From Saccharophagus degradans 2-40 (GTDB lineage: Bacteria; Pseudomonadota; Gammaproteobacteria; Pseudomonadales; Cellvibrionaceae): 64,000 bases of DNA. Location: positions 2,094,501 through 2,158,500 of the forward strand of contig NC_007912.1 in assembly GCF_000013665.1 (NCBI RefSeq). The letters run 5' to 3'. Below are positions 34,578 to 44,957 of this stretch, piece by piece; the stretch's first letter is position 1; the number at the start of each line of letters is the position of its first letter. The notes under the pieces were generated by a model. The model searched no databases, was not told the origin of the DNA, and was given only the letters and a program-made list of their open reading frames with translations. The position numbers and the translations under genes are program-made.

Positions 34578-35579
34578 GTGACCGTTTTGAAGCTTGTCCA
34601 AAGTAGTAGTCTCCCGGAGGCAGAAGAAGTTTATTTGCCGAGTCAAGACAGTTACGATATGAAGAGCCCGTTGGAGGCAATGGTCTATTCATATCGTATT
34701 CTAGCCCACAGTTATAAATACGATTCCTTCAACCAAGCGATAACCAGCCTGCTTGATGCCGGTATTAAAAAGCTCGGCATGGAAACAGCATTGCTTACGC
34801 GCCCAGTTTCGGCCCAAATTTTTGAGGTTGTAGCCTGTGGTGGTAAGTGTGAAGGTTTCTATGTTGGTCAGCATTTAAGCCTGCAAGAAACACCTTGTTT
34901 GACTGTATTTCAGAAAAATGAGACGTGTGCATACACCAATGTTGAGCGGATGTGTGGCAAAGTGCCAGCTATGGCATATAATCAAACACAAGTAGGTGCG
35001 TATCTCGGAACCTACGTGCAGCCCCACTTCGCTGAGCCGGGTGTAATGTGTTTTACGGCGCCAGAAGCGAGGCTAACGGAGTTTAGTGCCGAGGACGTGG
35101 TATTTATCGAACTATTGGCTGAAGGAGTGGCCTTTATGACTGATCAACTAAGAGCGCAAGCTCAACGTAAGTTAACTGACCAGGCGATGTTTGCCCTGGG
35201 TTCTGTGAAAACATTGGATGAGTATCTCGAACAGGCAAGGTTGCCTGAGGTGTTTGGGGTGCCCGCAAGAGTAGTGGAGGTGCTTCAGCGCCGAATTGGT
35301 CATGCTCCCCTAAGTATTGGCCACGTTGCGGAAGAGTTAAATCTTTCAAAACGTACTCTTCAGCGTCGCTTACAGCAGCAAGATGTAAACTTTGCTGAAC
35401 TGCGTGACCAAGTCCGGTTTCACTATTCCATCGATTACCTTATTAAGCAGCATCAAAGCATCGACAGTATCTCTGCATCGTTAGATTTTTCTGATCGAAC
35501 TAGCTTTACCAACGCCTTTAAACGTTGGACAGGTCTTTCTCCCAGTACTTTTAGAAAGCTTTTCCGCGATTACGTTTAG
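34578..35579 (+). CDS. AraC-family regulator with N-terminal GAF-like domain
   Basis: A 333-aa transcription factor. Residues about 45-195 resemble a GAF sensory domain with several cysteines (VACGGKCEGF, CLTVFQKNETCAY), so redox or ligand sensing is possible. The C-terminal 95 residues are an AraC double helix-turn-helix (VAEELNLSKRTLQRRLQQQ and ISASLDFSDRTSFTNAFKRWTG). The start is a GTG at 34578 and is not certain. Neighbouring genes do not reveal its target. Confidence 0.85.
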   Translation: MTVLKLVQSSSLPEAEEVYLPSQDSYDMKSPLEAMVYSYRILAHSYKYDSFNQAITSLLDAGIKKLGMETALLTRPVSAQIFEVVACGGKCEGFYVGQHLSLQETPCLTVFQKNETCAYTNVERMCGKVPAMAYNQTQVGAYLGTYVQPHFAEPGVMCFTAPEARLTEFSAEDVVFIELLAEGVAFMTDQLRAQAQRKLTDQAMFALGSVKTLDEYLEQARLPEVFGVPARVVEVLQRRIGHAPLSIGHVAEELNLSKRTLQRRLQQQDVNFAELRDQVRFHYSIDYLIKQHQSIDSISASLDFSDRTSFTNAFKRWTGLSPSTFRKLFRDYV

Positions 35580-35724
35580 CGTTTGACAACCTCTTACCCG
35601 ATTTGGCTTCTGGCCTTATCGGGTGGTGTCTTTGCGCTTGTCGAAGCACGCCAACTCCGGTAGAGTTACCCGCCTTAAAACCAGTAAGAAAAACCATTAG
35701 CTAGAAACATAATGAGGTAAACCC

Positions 35725-36054
35725 ATGGGGTTCTTTATCCAAGACGCTGTTGCGCAAACAGAAACTGCAGGTCAGCCAGGCGGTTGGTTCCAATTCGTAC
35801 TTCTCGGCGGCTTGTTTTTGTTCATGTATTTCGTGATCATTCGTCCACAACGCAAGCGTCAAAAAGAGCATCAAGAGCTCACCAGTGGCCTTAGCAAGGG
35901 CGACGAGGTAGTTACTACGAGTGGCATGCTAGGCAAAATAGTAGAAGTTGATGATAATTACATCACTCTAGAAGTATCGGACAACGTAAAGCTTAAATTC
36001 CAAAAGCTAGCGGTGCACGCGGTATTGCCAAAGGGCACTATTAAGTCAATCTAA
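35725..36054 (+). CDS. yajC: Sec translocon accessory protein YajC
   Basis: Small inner-membrane protein of 109 aa, one span (about residues 25-45), followed by the family motif FVIIRPQRKRQKEHQEL and the KGDEVVTTSGMLGKI beta segment. In most bacteria yajC precedes secD and secF and follows tgt. Here it is alone, with a terminator right behind it and a desulfhydrase gene next. Confidence 0.93.
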   Translation: MGFFIQDAVAQTETAGQPGGWFQFVLLGGLFLFMYFVIIRPQRKRQKEHQELTSGLSKGDEVVTTSGMLGKIVEVDDNYITLEVSDNVKLKFQKLAVHAVLPKGTIKSI

Positions 36055-36090
36055 GTTGTAACAGTCGCACTTGCGTGTAACAACCTAGTT

Positions 36091-36115
36091 AAAAGGCCGC
36101 TTAGCGGCCTTTTTT
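36091..36115 (+). terminator. Terminator after yajC
   Basis: AAGGCCGC / GCGGCCTT 8-bp stem with a 3-nt loop and a T-run. Confidence 0.9.
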
Positions 36116-36156
36116 GTGCCCGATAGCTTTACCTCTTAAAGCAATAAAAGTAATTT

Positions 36157-37167
36157 ATGCCTATGACAACTTATCGACCTGCCAAAACTTCACTTGCTAA
36201 CCTTCCTACAGCGCTCCAGCCATTAGATCGTGTTTCTCAAATTTTGGGCGGCCCGCGTATTTGGCTTAAAAGAGATGATCTAACGGGCTCTACGTTAAGC
36301 GGCAACAAGGTGCGTAAATTAGAGTACGTGGTGGCTGAGGCGCTCTCAAACGGCGCAGATACGCTAATCACTTGCGGCGGGCTGCAATCTAACCATTGTA
36401 GAGCTACGGCGCTGGTGGCGGCTCAACTCGGTTTAAAGGCCCACCTTATATTGCGCGGCCAACAAAAGGGCAGTGCTGCCGATGGCAACCTACTGCTAGA
36501 TGACCTTGCAGGTGCTCAGATATCTCAATATTCAGTTGCAGACTATTCCAAAAATCTAACATCGTTATTCTCCCATTGGCAGAACCATTACGCGCAGCAG
36601 GGGCGCAAGGCGTGGTGTATTCCTACTGGGGCAAGCGATGAAATAGGTATTTGGGGGTATATTGATGCGTTTGCTGAGCTAGAAGCTCAGTTGGCAGAGC
36701 GAGATATTAACCCTGATTTGGTGGTATGCGCCACAGGTTCGGGCGGGACACAGGCTGGATTAAGTTTAGGGGCCCACATATTGGGGAGTAAAGCAAAGGT
36801 TGTGGGTATGGCTGTGTGCGACTCAGAGGCTTACTTTGAGCGCAAAGCTAAACAAGATATAACCCTGTGGCAGCAAAAGTACGGGCAGGCAGCTGGAATA
36901 TCTGCTCAGCAAGCTACTCAGGTACAAATAAATACTATCGATAAATATATTGGCCCAGGATATGCAAAAGCCTACCCTGAGTTGCTGGAGCGTATTCGCT
37001 GGTTGGCAGCCACCGAAGGGGTGGTGCTAGACCCCGTTTACACAGGCAAAGCATTTTATGGGTTGGTGCAAGAAATTAAATCGGGGCGCTGGGCAAATAT
37101 GAAAGACATTGTATTTGTACACACTGGGGGGATTTTTGGCCTTTTCCCCTATAGAGATGAATTTTAG
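36157..37167 (+). CDS. D-cysteine desulfhydrase / ACC deaminase-family PLP enzyme
   Basis: Fold type II PLP enzyme of 336 aa. The PLP Lys lies in GSTLSGNKVRKLEY, followed by CGGLQSNHCRATA and the phosphate-binding CATGSGGTQAGLSLG; VYTGKAFYGL and HTGGIFGLFPY match the C-terminus of DcyD. The DcyD reaction releases sulfide, pyruvate and ammonia from D-cysteine. ACC deaminase activity needs different active-site residues and cannot be excluded by eye. It is 66 nt before an amino acid symporter gene. Confidence 0.85.
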   Translation: MPMTTYRPAKTSLANLPTALQPLDRVSQILGGPRIWLKRDDLTGSTLSGNKVRKLEYVVAEALSNGADTLITCGGLQSNHCRATALVAAQLGLKAHLILRGQQKGSAADGNLLLDDLAGAQISQYSVADYSKNLTSLFSHWQNHYAQQGRKAWCIPTGASDEIGIWGYIDAFAELEAQLAERDINPDLVVCATGSGGTQAGLSLGAHILGSKAKVVGMAVCDSEAYFERKAKQDITLWQQKYGQAAGISAQQATQVQINTIDKYIGPGYAKAYPELLERIRWLAATEGVVLDPVYTGKAFYGLVQEIKSGRWANMKDIVFVHTGGIFGLFPYRDEF

Positions 37168-37232
37168 CTACACCAGAAAAGTGTGAATTTGTATAAATAA
37201 AAATAAGCCGGATAAAAATTTAGGGTGGGTAA

Positions 37233-38591
37233 ATGGAACTGTTATTGTCTGTGTTGAACACAGTAAGTGGCTGGGTATGGGGCGTACCCACCTTAGCGCT
37301 GATTTTGCTGGTGGGTATATGGCTTACCGTCATTATTCGCGGGGTGTCTATTACCCGCATACCATTTGCGTTTGTGCAGCTAATAAGGGGGCGGTCGGCG
37401 AATGGAGAGGGTACGGTAGCGCCTTTTTCCGCGCTGATGATGTCGCTTTCGGCAACTATTGGTACCGGTAATATTGCTGGGGTGGCTACTGCCATTGGTC
37501 TAGGCGGCCCTGGGGCGTTGTTTTGGATGTGGTGCAGCGCGCTGTTTGGCATGGCAACAAAATATGCCGAGGCCGTGTGTGCGGTGCACTATCGCGAAAA
37601 AAACGCTGAGGGTAAGCACGTTGGCGGCCCGATGTATTACATCAAAAATGGTTTAGGCAAGCGCTGGTTGTGGCTGGCTGCCTGCTTTGCATTTTTTGGC
37701 TCGATTGCAGGCTTTGGTATCGGCAACATGGTGCAGGCTAACTCGGTGGCAGATTCGCTCGCCGACGCATTTGGTGTGAACCGTGTAATTACTGCATTCG
37801 TGCTTATGATTTTAGTCGGGGCGGTTATCTGGGGCGGCGTAACTCGTATTGCAACGGTTGCTAAAAAGCTGGTGCCGTTAATGGCGCTTTCTTATTTGGT
37901 GGCAGGGGTAATTGTACTGGGTGCTAACTTCGCTGAAATTCCCGCTGCAATTGCTTTAGTGTTTAAAAGTGCTTTTAGCCCAGTGGCGGCGCAAGGTGGT
38001 TTTGCAGGTGCCGCTGTTGCGCTGGCTATTGAAAAAGGTATTGCGCGCGGTGTGTTTTCTAACGAAGCCGGCTTAGGTAGTGCACCTATTGCACACGCGG
38101 CAGCGGCAACTGATAGCCCGGTGCGTCAAGGCACAATTGCTATGTTAGGTACTTTTATCGATACGTTGATTGTGTGCTCAATTACAGGGCTGGCGATAAT
38201 TGTTAGCGGTGTATGGGCAGGCACAGAGCAGGGGGCGGCAATGTCACAGGCTGCGTTTAACAGTGTATTGCCATACGGCGACAAAATTGTCTCTGTGGCG
38301 TTGGTATTGTTTGCTTTCACCACAATAATAGGGTGGAGCTACTACGGCGAGCGCTGCGTAGAATATTTGTTTGGGCGGGGCGCCATACGTGTTTTCCGTT
38401 ACGCTTGGGTTATGGCTATTCCGGTTGGGGTTATGCTTAAGCTTGAAGTGGTTTGGATCATTGCGGATATTCTAAACGGGTTAATGGCACTGCCAAACTT
38501 AGTCGCCCTGTTGTTGCTTTCTGGGGTGGTAGCAAAACTCACGCGTGAATTTTACGCGTCTAATAAAGTTGAAAAGGCTGCGGATAAATAA
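37233..38591 (+). CDS. AGCS-family sodium:amino acid symporter
   Basis: Integral membrane transporter of 452 aa with about 11 spans. Family motifs include SATIGTGNIAGVATAIGLGGPGA, a YYIKNGLGKRW loop and FSNEAGLGSAPIAHAAA. Members import alanine, glycine or D-amino acids with sodium. Placement directly after the desulfhydrase gene suggests a small amino acid, possibly D-cysteine or D-alanine, as substrate. Its stop is 2 nt before the 5'-nucleotidase ATG. Confidence 0.9.
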   Translation: MELLLSVLNTVSGWVWGVPTLALILLVGIWLTVIIRGVSITRIPFAFVQLIRGRSANGEGTVAPFSALMMSLSATIGTGNIAGVATAIGLGGPGALFWMWCSALFGMATKYAEAVCAVHYREKNAEGKHVGGPMYYIKNGLGKRWLWLAACFAFFGSIAGFGIGNMVQANSVADSLADAFGVNRVITAFVLMILVGAVIWGGVTRIATVAKKLVPLMALSYLVAGVIVLGANFAEIPAAIALVFKSAFSPVAAQGGFAGAAVALAIEKGIARGVFSNEAGLGSAPIAHAAAATDSPVRQGTIAMLGTFIDTLIVCSITGLAIIVSGVWAGTEQGAAMSQAAFNSVLPYGDKIVSVALVLFAFTTIIGWSYYGERCVEYLFGRGAIRVFRYAWVMAIPVGVMLKLEVVWIIADILNGLMALPNLVALLLLSGVVAKLTREFYASNKVEKAADK

Positions 38592-38593
38592 AT

Positions 38594-39508
38594 ATGGCTA
38601 ATAATGTTGGCAATAAGCTCGTTATCGCGATCTCGTCGCGAGCGCTGTTCAATTTAGATGAGAGCCATCAAGTTTTTATTAACGAGGGGTTAGAGGCCTA
38701 CTCAAAGTATCAAATTGAACACGAAGATACGCCTTTAGAGCCTGGTGACGCATTTCCTATGGTGCAAAAGCTATTGGCCATTAACGAGATGCTCGATGGG
38801 GAGCCGCGTGTAGATGTGATTTTGCTCTCGCGTAACAGTGCCGATACTGGCTTGCGAGTGTTTAACTCAATAAATCACTATAAATTAAAAATTGCGCGCG
38901 CGGCATTTACTGGTGGGGAAAGCCCTTACCGTTATATTGCTCCGTTTAGCAGCCATTTGTTTTTATCGACCGATGCCGATGATGTGCGCAACGCACTAGA
39001 TAACGGCGTTGCGGCGGCCACCTTGTTAACTGCAAAGCGCGACCCATCCCAGCAGGACCAATTGCGTTTTGCGTTTGACGGCGATGCCGTTATTTTTTCT
39101 GATGAAGCCGAGCAGGTGTATAAGCAAGATGGTTTGGATGCGTTTACCAAAAGCGAGATAGCTTCTGCGCGCACCCCGTTGAGTGGCGGGCCTTTTAAAT
39201 CGTTCTTGGCGGCGCTACAGGGCTTGCAGCAGGAGTTTAAAGGTGGAGAGTGCCCCATACGCACGGCACTGGTTACCGCCCGCTCAGCGCCTGCACACGA
39301 GCGCGTTATTCGAACCCTGCGCGCGTGGGATATCCGCATCGACGAGTCGCTATTTTTGGGCGGTTTAGATAAGGGGCAATTTTTGAAGGCCTACGGCGCA
39401 GATGTGTTTTTTGATGATCAGCAAAGTCACTGCCAATCGGCAAAAGATCACGTTGCTACAGGCCATGTACCCCATGGTGTAGCGAATAAGTTACTACTTG
39501 ATAAATAA
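38594..39508 (+). CDS. Cytosolic 5'-nucleotidase, NT5C1 (PF06189) type
   Basis: A 304-aa protein of the cytosolic IA-type 5'-nucleotidase family, which dephosphorylates AMP and related nucleotides. It opens with KLVIAISSRALFNLDESHQ, a HAD-like first motif, has VDVILLSRNSADTG and PLSGGPFKSFL, and ends with GADVFFDDQQSHC carrying the metal-binding Asp pair. Starting 2 nt after the symporter stop, it is in the same operon. Confidence 0.85.
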   Translation: MANNVGNKLVIAISSRALFNLDESHQVFINEGLEAYSKYQIEHEDTPLEPGDAFPMVQKLLAINEMLDGEPRVDVILLSRNSADTGLRVFNSINHYKLKIARAAFTGGESPYRYIAPFSSHLFLSTDADDVRNALDNGVAAATLLTAKRDPSQQDQLRFAFDGDAVIFSDEAEQVYKQDGLDAFTKSEIASARTPLSGGPFKSFLAALQGLQQEFKGGECPIRTALVTARSAPAHERVIRTLRAWDIRIDESLFLGGLDKGQFLKAYGADVFFDDQQSHCQSAKDHVATGHVPHGVANKLLLDK

Positions 39509-39550
39509 TGGGTTAAAAAAGCAGTAAAGCCAAAAGCTAAAAAATAAAAA

Positions 39551-40336
39551 CTAGTGGCCAGCACCGGCAAAGAAGGCGAATTTAATTCCAATAATAATAA
39601 GTAGCGAGGCCAAAATTGGCTGCAAAATGGAATTAGGTACTTTGGCTGCGGCTTTTGAGCCGAGGTGTACGGCGGGGAGCGAGCCAATAAGCAAGCCGCC
39701 GAGTAATTTGAAATCAATATTGTCGTTAAAAAAGTGCCCAATGCCGGCTATTAAGGTAAGGGGAACTGCGTGGGCGATATCTGTTCCAACTACGTGTAAA
39801 GCAGGCAGGCGCGGGTAGAGGGTGAGTAACAAGGCGGCACAAAAGGCGCCGGCGCCTACCGACGATAGAGTTACAAATACGCCAAGTGCTATACCGGCAA
39901 AAAATGTAATACTTTTGGAGTGTTTGTGCACCCAGCCAACGCTGAGTTCGGTTGCGGAGGTTTCACCCTGTAGGCGCTGCTTTAAAAATACTACAACGCC
40001 CGTAAGAATTAGCATGACGCCAAGAATATTAGACAGCCTTGGGCCGTAGTCGAAATCCCAAGTATTTAGAATATAACTTGTTATTAGGGAGGCGGGCAGG
40101 CTGCCAGCTGCTAGCATTAATACTATCTGCCAGCGAATTGTGCCTTGCCGGTGATGCGCGTGCATTGCGCCGGTTTTGGTTGCCGCGGCATAGAGAAGAT
40201 CGGTGCCAATGGCTATTTTTTCAGGCACGCCAGAAAGTATAAGCAGAGGAGTCATTAATGAGCCGCCACCTACACCGGTCAGACCAACGGCTAAACCGAC
40301 ACCAGCGCCTGCAAAAATATAAAAAAGGATGTCCAT
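39551..40336 (-). CDS. TauE/SafE-family sulfite/organosulfonate exporter
   Basis: Eight-span membrane protein of 261 aa. The paired motifs GVGLAVGLTGVGGGSLMTPLL near the N-terminus and GALVTLSSVGAGAF-like GVFVTLSSVGAGAFCA in the second half are typical of the family. It is thought to move small anionic sulfur compounds such as sulfite. Next to cysB and near cysH and a desulfhydrase, a role in sulfur balance is plausible. Confidence 0.88.
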   Translation of the reverse strand: MDILFYIFAGAGVGLAVGLTGVGGGSLMTPLLILSGVPEKIAIGTDLLYAAATKTGAMHAHHRQGTIRWQIVLMLAAGSLPASLITSYILNTWDFDYGPRLSNILGVMLILTGVVVFLKQRLQGETSATELSVGWVHKHSKSITFFAGIALGVFVTLSSVGAGAFCAALLLTLYPRLPALHVVGTDIAHAVPLTLIAGIGHFFNDNIDFKLLGGLLIGSLPAVHLGSKAAAKVPNSILQPILASLLIIIGIKFAFFAGAGH

Positions 40337-40509
40337 ATAATGGGAAATTGTGTGATCCGCTGCTAAATTACAATTAGAGTTGGCAAATATAGCTATTTAT
40401 AACTATTCTTCAAAAGAATATTTTCATATATTTTTATAATCAAATGTGTGGTTGTACATAAATTAGACAATAGGCGTGCAAAATCACACACCCGATAATA
40501 ATGGTGTGA

Positions 40510-41502
<993 letters not shown>

Positions 41503-41515
41503 GGCGAGAAAAATT

Positions 41516-41553
41516 AAAAAGGCCAGTAAGAGGTAACTCTTGCTGGCCTTTTT
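41516..41553 (+). terminator. Terminator after cysB
   Basis: AAGGCCAG-T-AAGAG / CTCTT-G-CTGGCCTT, a 14-bp stem with one wobble pair, 4-nt loop and T-run. Confidence 0.92.
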
Positions 41554-41618
41554 GCGTTTTGGGTAGCGGCGATTACTTGAAACCGCGTATTAATATAGAG
41601 GCTGCTACAAAAAAAATA

Positions 41619-41954
41619 CTATAGAAAATCTAGGTCTTGGTTATCGGCCATAATTTCTTTTAGCTCGTCTGTTTCCTCGGTTTTTTGATCGAGAACTTCT
41701 TTCACGAACTTCATGTATACGGTGTAGATTACTGGCTCTTGGCCTTCATTTTCGACAATGAAAAATGGGGCGCGATCCACCGAGTATTGCTTAGCTAACA
41801 CCATGCCTTCACTTGTTTCGTCGCGCTCATCGGCAACTAATACTTGATCGATGCGCACCATTTGGCCGCTTTGCTCAAGTTTATTTAATACATCGCCACA
41901 TTTTTTACAGGGCGACCCATCTGCAAGTATCTTTTTTACTAAAGTAATTTTCAT
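41619..41954 (-). CDS. CxxC thioredoxin-fold protein next to cysH
   Basis: A 111-aa small protein with CKKC at residues 16-19 after a short beta strand (MKITLVKKIL), as in glutaredoxins, and the cis-Pro-like DRAPFFIVEN segment. It ends in an acidic tail. It starts 12 nt after the cysH stop, so it may supply electrons to the reductase, but that is inference. I do not know a named family for it. Confidence 0.72.
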   Translation of the reverse strand: MKITLVKKILADGSPCKKCGDVLNKLEQSGQMVRIDQVLVADERDETSEGMVLAKQYSVDRAPFFIVENEGQEPVIYTVYMKFVKEVLDQKTEETDELKEIMADNQDLDFL

Positions 41955-41965
41955 CGCTGTCGCTC

Positions 41966-42691
41966 CTATTTTTTAACGTTAGTGGCGTGTAAACCGCATT
42001 CTTTCTTGGTGGCTTCTTCCCACCACCAGCGGCCTTCACGCTCATGCTGGCCAGGGCCCGTTGGGCGTGTGCAGGGTTCGCAGCCTATAGAGACAAAGCC
42101 TCGATCGTGCAGGCTGTTGTATGGTACGCCTTCAGAGCGAATGTAATCCCAAACCTGTTGTGATGTCCAATTAACCAAGGGGTTAAATTTGGTTAGGGTG
42201 TCTCCTGGGCGTGCAAAAACACGATCGTTTTGGATTACCGGAATAGAGGCGCGTGTGCCAGGGCTCTGATCTTTGCGCTGGCCCGTAACCCAAGCGTCTA
42301 CTTCCAATAGTTTTTTGCGCAGAGGGCCTACTTTGCGTATGCCACAGCATTCTTGGTGATTGTCTTCGAAAAAGCTAAAAAGGCCTTTTTCCGCCACAAG
42401 CTTCTGTACTGCGGCAGAATCTGGAAACAACACGTCGAGCTTAATATCGTAGTGTTTGCGTACTTGCTCAATAAATTGGTAGGTCTCTGCATGTAATCTG
42501 CCAGTATCTAAACAAAACACCTGAACGCCGGGTTTTATTTTAGAAGCCATATCAACTAGTACAACATCTTCTGCACCGCTAAACGATATTGCGAGGTTGT
42601 CGTTTTCGGCAAGCGCGTAAGCGAGTATTTCTTGCGGTGAAGCTTGTTGCAGCTTCGCATCAATATCGGTGAAGTCGATGGTGTTGCTCAT
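41966..42691 (-). CDS. cysH: APS-type (4Fe-4S) sulfonucleotide reductase CysH
   Basis: Reduces adenylylsulfate to sulfite and AMP. At 241 aa it has the PP-loop-like [10 protein letters not shown], the [13 protein letters not shown] arm and the catalytic Cys near the end ([10 protein letters not shown]). It carries both cysteine pairs of iron-sulfur APS reductases (ECCGIRKVG and IGCEPCTRP), which E. coli PAPS reductase lacks, so APS rather than PAPS is the probable substrate. The start at 42691 (MSNTIDF) is preferred over the longer frame to 42748. It is followed by a thioredoxin-like gene. Confidence 0.93.
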   Translation of the reverse strand: MSNTIDFTDIDAKLQQASPQEILAYALAENDNLAISFSGAEDVVLVDMASKIKPGVQVFCLDTGRLHAETYQFIEQVRKHYDIKLDVLFPDSAAVQKLVAEKGLFSFFEDNHQECCGIRKVGPLRKKLLEVDAWVTGQRKDQSPGTRASIPVIQNDRVFARPGDTLTKFNPLVNWTSQQVWDYIRSEGVPYNSLHDRGFVSIGCEPCTRPTGPGQHEREGRWWWEEATKKECGLHATNVKK

Positions 42692-42952
42692 TTGTTGATC
42701 AGCCTTTGTGGGACAGTTTTGAAAGGTTGGCAAGAATACCAGACGCAAGGGCGGTTTAAAAATAGTGGAAGGTTATACTTATATACCTAAATGCTAGATT
42801 GCGCTAAAAAAGGGCAATTACGCCTGCGTATTGGCTATTTTGTTGGCTAAATTGTCGATCATGTTTGCATCGAATGGGGGAAAGCGTTAGATTGGCGGCC
42901 CATAAATCCCGCTATTGGGAACAGATATTAACTTAGCTGTGAGGAACAGAAA

Positions 42953-43570
42953 GTGGAACTAGCATGTTTGGATCTTGAAGGTGTATTGATTCCCGAAATT
43001 TGGATTAAATTCGCCGAAAAAACGGGGATTGAAGCCTTAAAAGCCACTACGCGAGACATTTCTTGCTACGACGAGCTGATGACTATGCGTCTTAACGAGC
43101 TAGACAAGGCAGGTTTAGGCTTAAACGAGATTCAAGAGGTTATTGCCACGCTTTCACCTTTAGAGGGCGCGCAAGAGTTCATCAACTGGCTGCGCGAGCG
43201 CTTTCAGGTAGTTATTTTATCTGACACCTTCTATGAATTTGCCGCTCCGCTAATGGCTCAACTTGGCTACCCAACGCTGTTGTGTCACAAGCTTACCGTA
43301 AGCGAAACTGGCAAGATTGTTGGTTATAACATTCGTCAGGCGAACCCTAAGCGTCAGTCTATTGTGGCCTTTAAGTCTTTGTACTATCGCACAATTGCTG
43401 CTGGTGACTCATACAACGATACCACCATGCTTGCCGAAGCCGACGCAGGTATATTGTTCCACGCTCCAGATAACGTTATTGCTGAGTTCCCACAATTCCC
43501 AGCGGTACACACTTTTGAAGATTTAAAGAAAGAGTTCATTAAAGCGAGTAACAGAGATTTAACGCTTTAA
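42953..43570 (+). CDS. thrH: ThrH phosphoserine phosphatase / homoserine kinase-like transferase
   Basis: HAD-superfamily protein of 205 aa like Pseudomonas ThrH, which dephosphorylates phosphoserine and can pass phosphate to homoserine. Motif I is DLEGVLIPE with Glu instead of the second Asp, as in ThrH; motif II is VILSDTF; the last motif is AAGDSYNDTTML. GTG start with GAGGA about 8 nt upstream. It converges on pabB across a shared hairpin. Confidence 0.93.
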   Translation: MELACLDLEGVLIPEIWIKFAEKTGIEALKATTRDISCYDELMTMRLNELDKAGLGLNEIQEVIATLSPLEGAQEFINWLRERFQVVILSDTFYEFAAPLMAQLGYPTLLCHKLTVSETGKIVGYNIRQANPKRQSIVAFKSLYYRTIAAGDSYNDTTMLAEADAGILFHAPDNVIAEFPQFPAVHTFEDLKKEFIKASNRDLTL

Positions 43571-43589
43571 TTTTTTAGACTGTGAGTAC

Positions 43590-43626
43590 AAGGCGCCCTA
43601 GGCTAAGTCTACGGCGCCTTTTTTAT
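43590..43626. terminator. Shared terminator of thrH and pabB
   Basis: AAGGCGCC / GGCGCCTT 8-bp stem with a 15-nt loop and T-run, ending at the pabB stop. It overlaps the last codons of neither gene except the final bases of pabB. Confidence 0.85.
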
Positions 43627-44957
43627 TTGAGAATGGCTAAAAACTTATCTATTTTTTGAATGCTTTCGTCAAATTCGGCGCTAGCGTCCGAGTCCGCGAC
43701 TATCCCGCCACCGCCACAACAGTAAATTGTGTTGTTATCCAAAAGTGCAGTTCGAATAGCTATATTTGAGTCTAAATCGCCGTGCGCGCTGAGGTAGAAA
43801 ATACTGCCGCAATAGATATGTCGCGCATGGGGTTCGAGTTGATTAATAATTTCCATCGAGCGTTTTTTTGGGGCGCCGGTAATTGACCCGCCAGGGAAGC
43901 AATCACTTAAAAAATTTAATGCAGATACCCCAGTTTTTACTTTGCCTGTAACGGTGCTTACCAGATGGTGCACATTGGCATAACTTTCTAAGTCGAACAG
44001 TTTAGTGGTTTTAACCGAATGTGGTTCGCAGTTTTTACTGAAGTCATTGCGTAGTAAATCTACAATCATTAAGTTTTCTGCACGGTTTTTTTCGCTTAGT
44101 AATAACTCATTAGCGAGTTGTTCATCTGCTTGTGGTGTATCGCCACGTGCAGCAGTGCCTTTTATGGGTTGAGTTATTGCTGCGTTGTTTTTTACCGATA
44201 CAAATTTTTCTGGTGAAACACTCAGAATATTTACAGTTGGAAACATCAAGCAGGCGGAGTAGGGGCTGGGTACCGCCTGACGCATTTTGATGTAAGCATT
44301 CAGTGGGTGGCCGGTGTAATTGGCAGAAAATTGCTGCGAGTAATTCACCTGATAGGCGTCACCGGCTGAAATGTAATCTTGTATGGTTGCAATGGCCGTT
44401 AAATAATCTTGCGCTTTAGTGGTAGCGTTCCACTTATCAATAACAAAAGGCGGGCGCTGTTTGGCTTGTTCAGCCTGTGCACAAGCACTTAGGCGAGCGT
44501 GCAAGTGCTGTACTTTTTGCAGGGGCCAGTTTGGGTGGGTAATCAAATAACTCTGTTTTAAGTGGTGATCTTGCACAACCGCCCAATCGTAGATACCCAC
44601 CTCGGCAACGGGGTTGTTATGTGTGCAAGGCAGTTTGTATTGGTCGTGTTGGAACTCGTAATTCAAATACCCTATGGCACCACCAATAAAGGGAATATCC
44701 AACCCCTGTGGCGCACTTACCGTTGTGAAGTGGTGCGCGAGAGATTCTTCTACTTCTTTTAAGAACTGAGCAGAAGGGCTTGAATGCGTGGCCGATAGAA
44801 CTGCTACTGGGTTGGCCGAAATAATGTCGTACCGGCCGTAATTAGATAATGGTTTGCCGCTATCTAACCAAACAGGCACACGCTCGTCTGCGAGCTCACT
44901 GAAAAATGGCAGGCTAGAGGGTAGGTAGGGTAAGGCTGACAATTGTACTTCTGGCAT
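43623..44957 (-). CDS. pabB: Aminodeoxychorismate synthase component I
   Basis: Chorismate-using enzyme of 444 aa that, with the glutaminase PabA, makes 4-amino-4-deoxychorismate, the substrate of PabC. The N-terminal half has LDSGKPLSNYGRYDI. The catalytic half has QPIKGTAARG with the Lys of the PabB class, then MIVDLLRNDFSKNCEPHS and SITGAPKKRSME. It lies alone, far from pabC at 1222. Confidence 0.93.
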   Translation of the reverse strand: MPEVQLSALPYLPSSLPFFSELADERVPVWLDSGKPLSNYGRYDIISANPVAVLSATHSSPSAQFLKEVEESLAHHFTTVSAPQGLDIPFIGGAIGYLNYEFQHDQYKLPCTHNNPVAEVGIYDWAVVQDHHLKQSYLITHPNWPLQKVQHLHARLSACAQAEQAKQRPPFVIDKWNATTKAQDYLTAIATIQDYISAGDAYQVNYSQQFSANYTGHPLNAYIKMRQAVPSPYSACLMFPTVNILSVSPEKFVSVKNNAAITQPIKGTAARGDTPQADEQLANELLLSEKNRAENLMIVDLLRNDFSKNCEPHSVKTTKLFDLESYANVHHLVSTVTGKVKTGVSALNFLSDCFPGGSITGAPKKRSMEIINQLEPHARHIYCGSIFYLSAHGDLDSNIAIRTALLDNNTIYCCGGGGIVADSDASAEFDESIQKIDKFLAILK

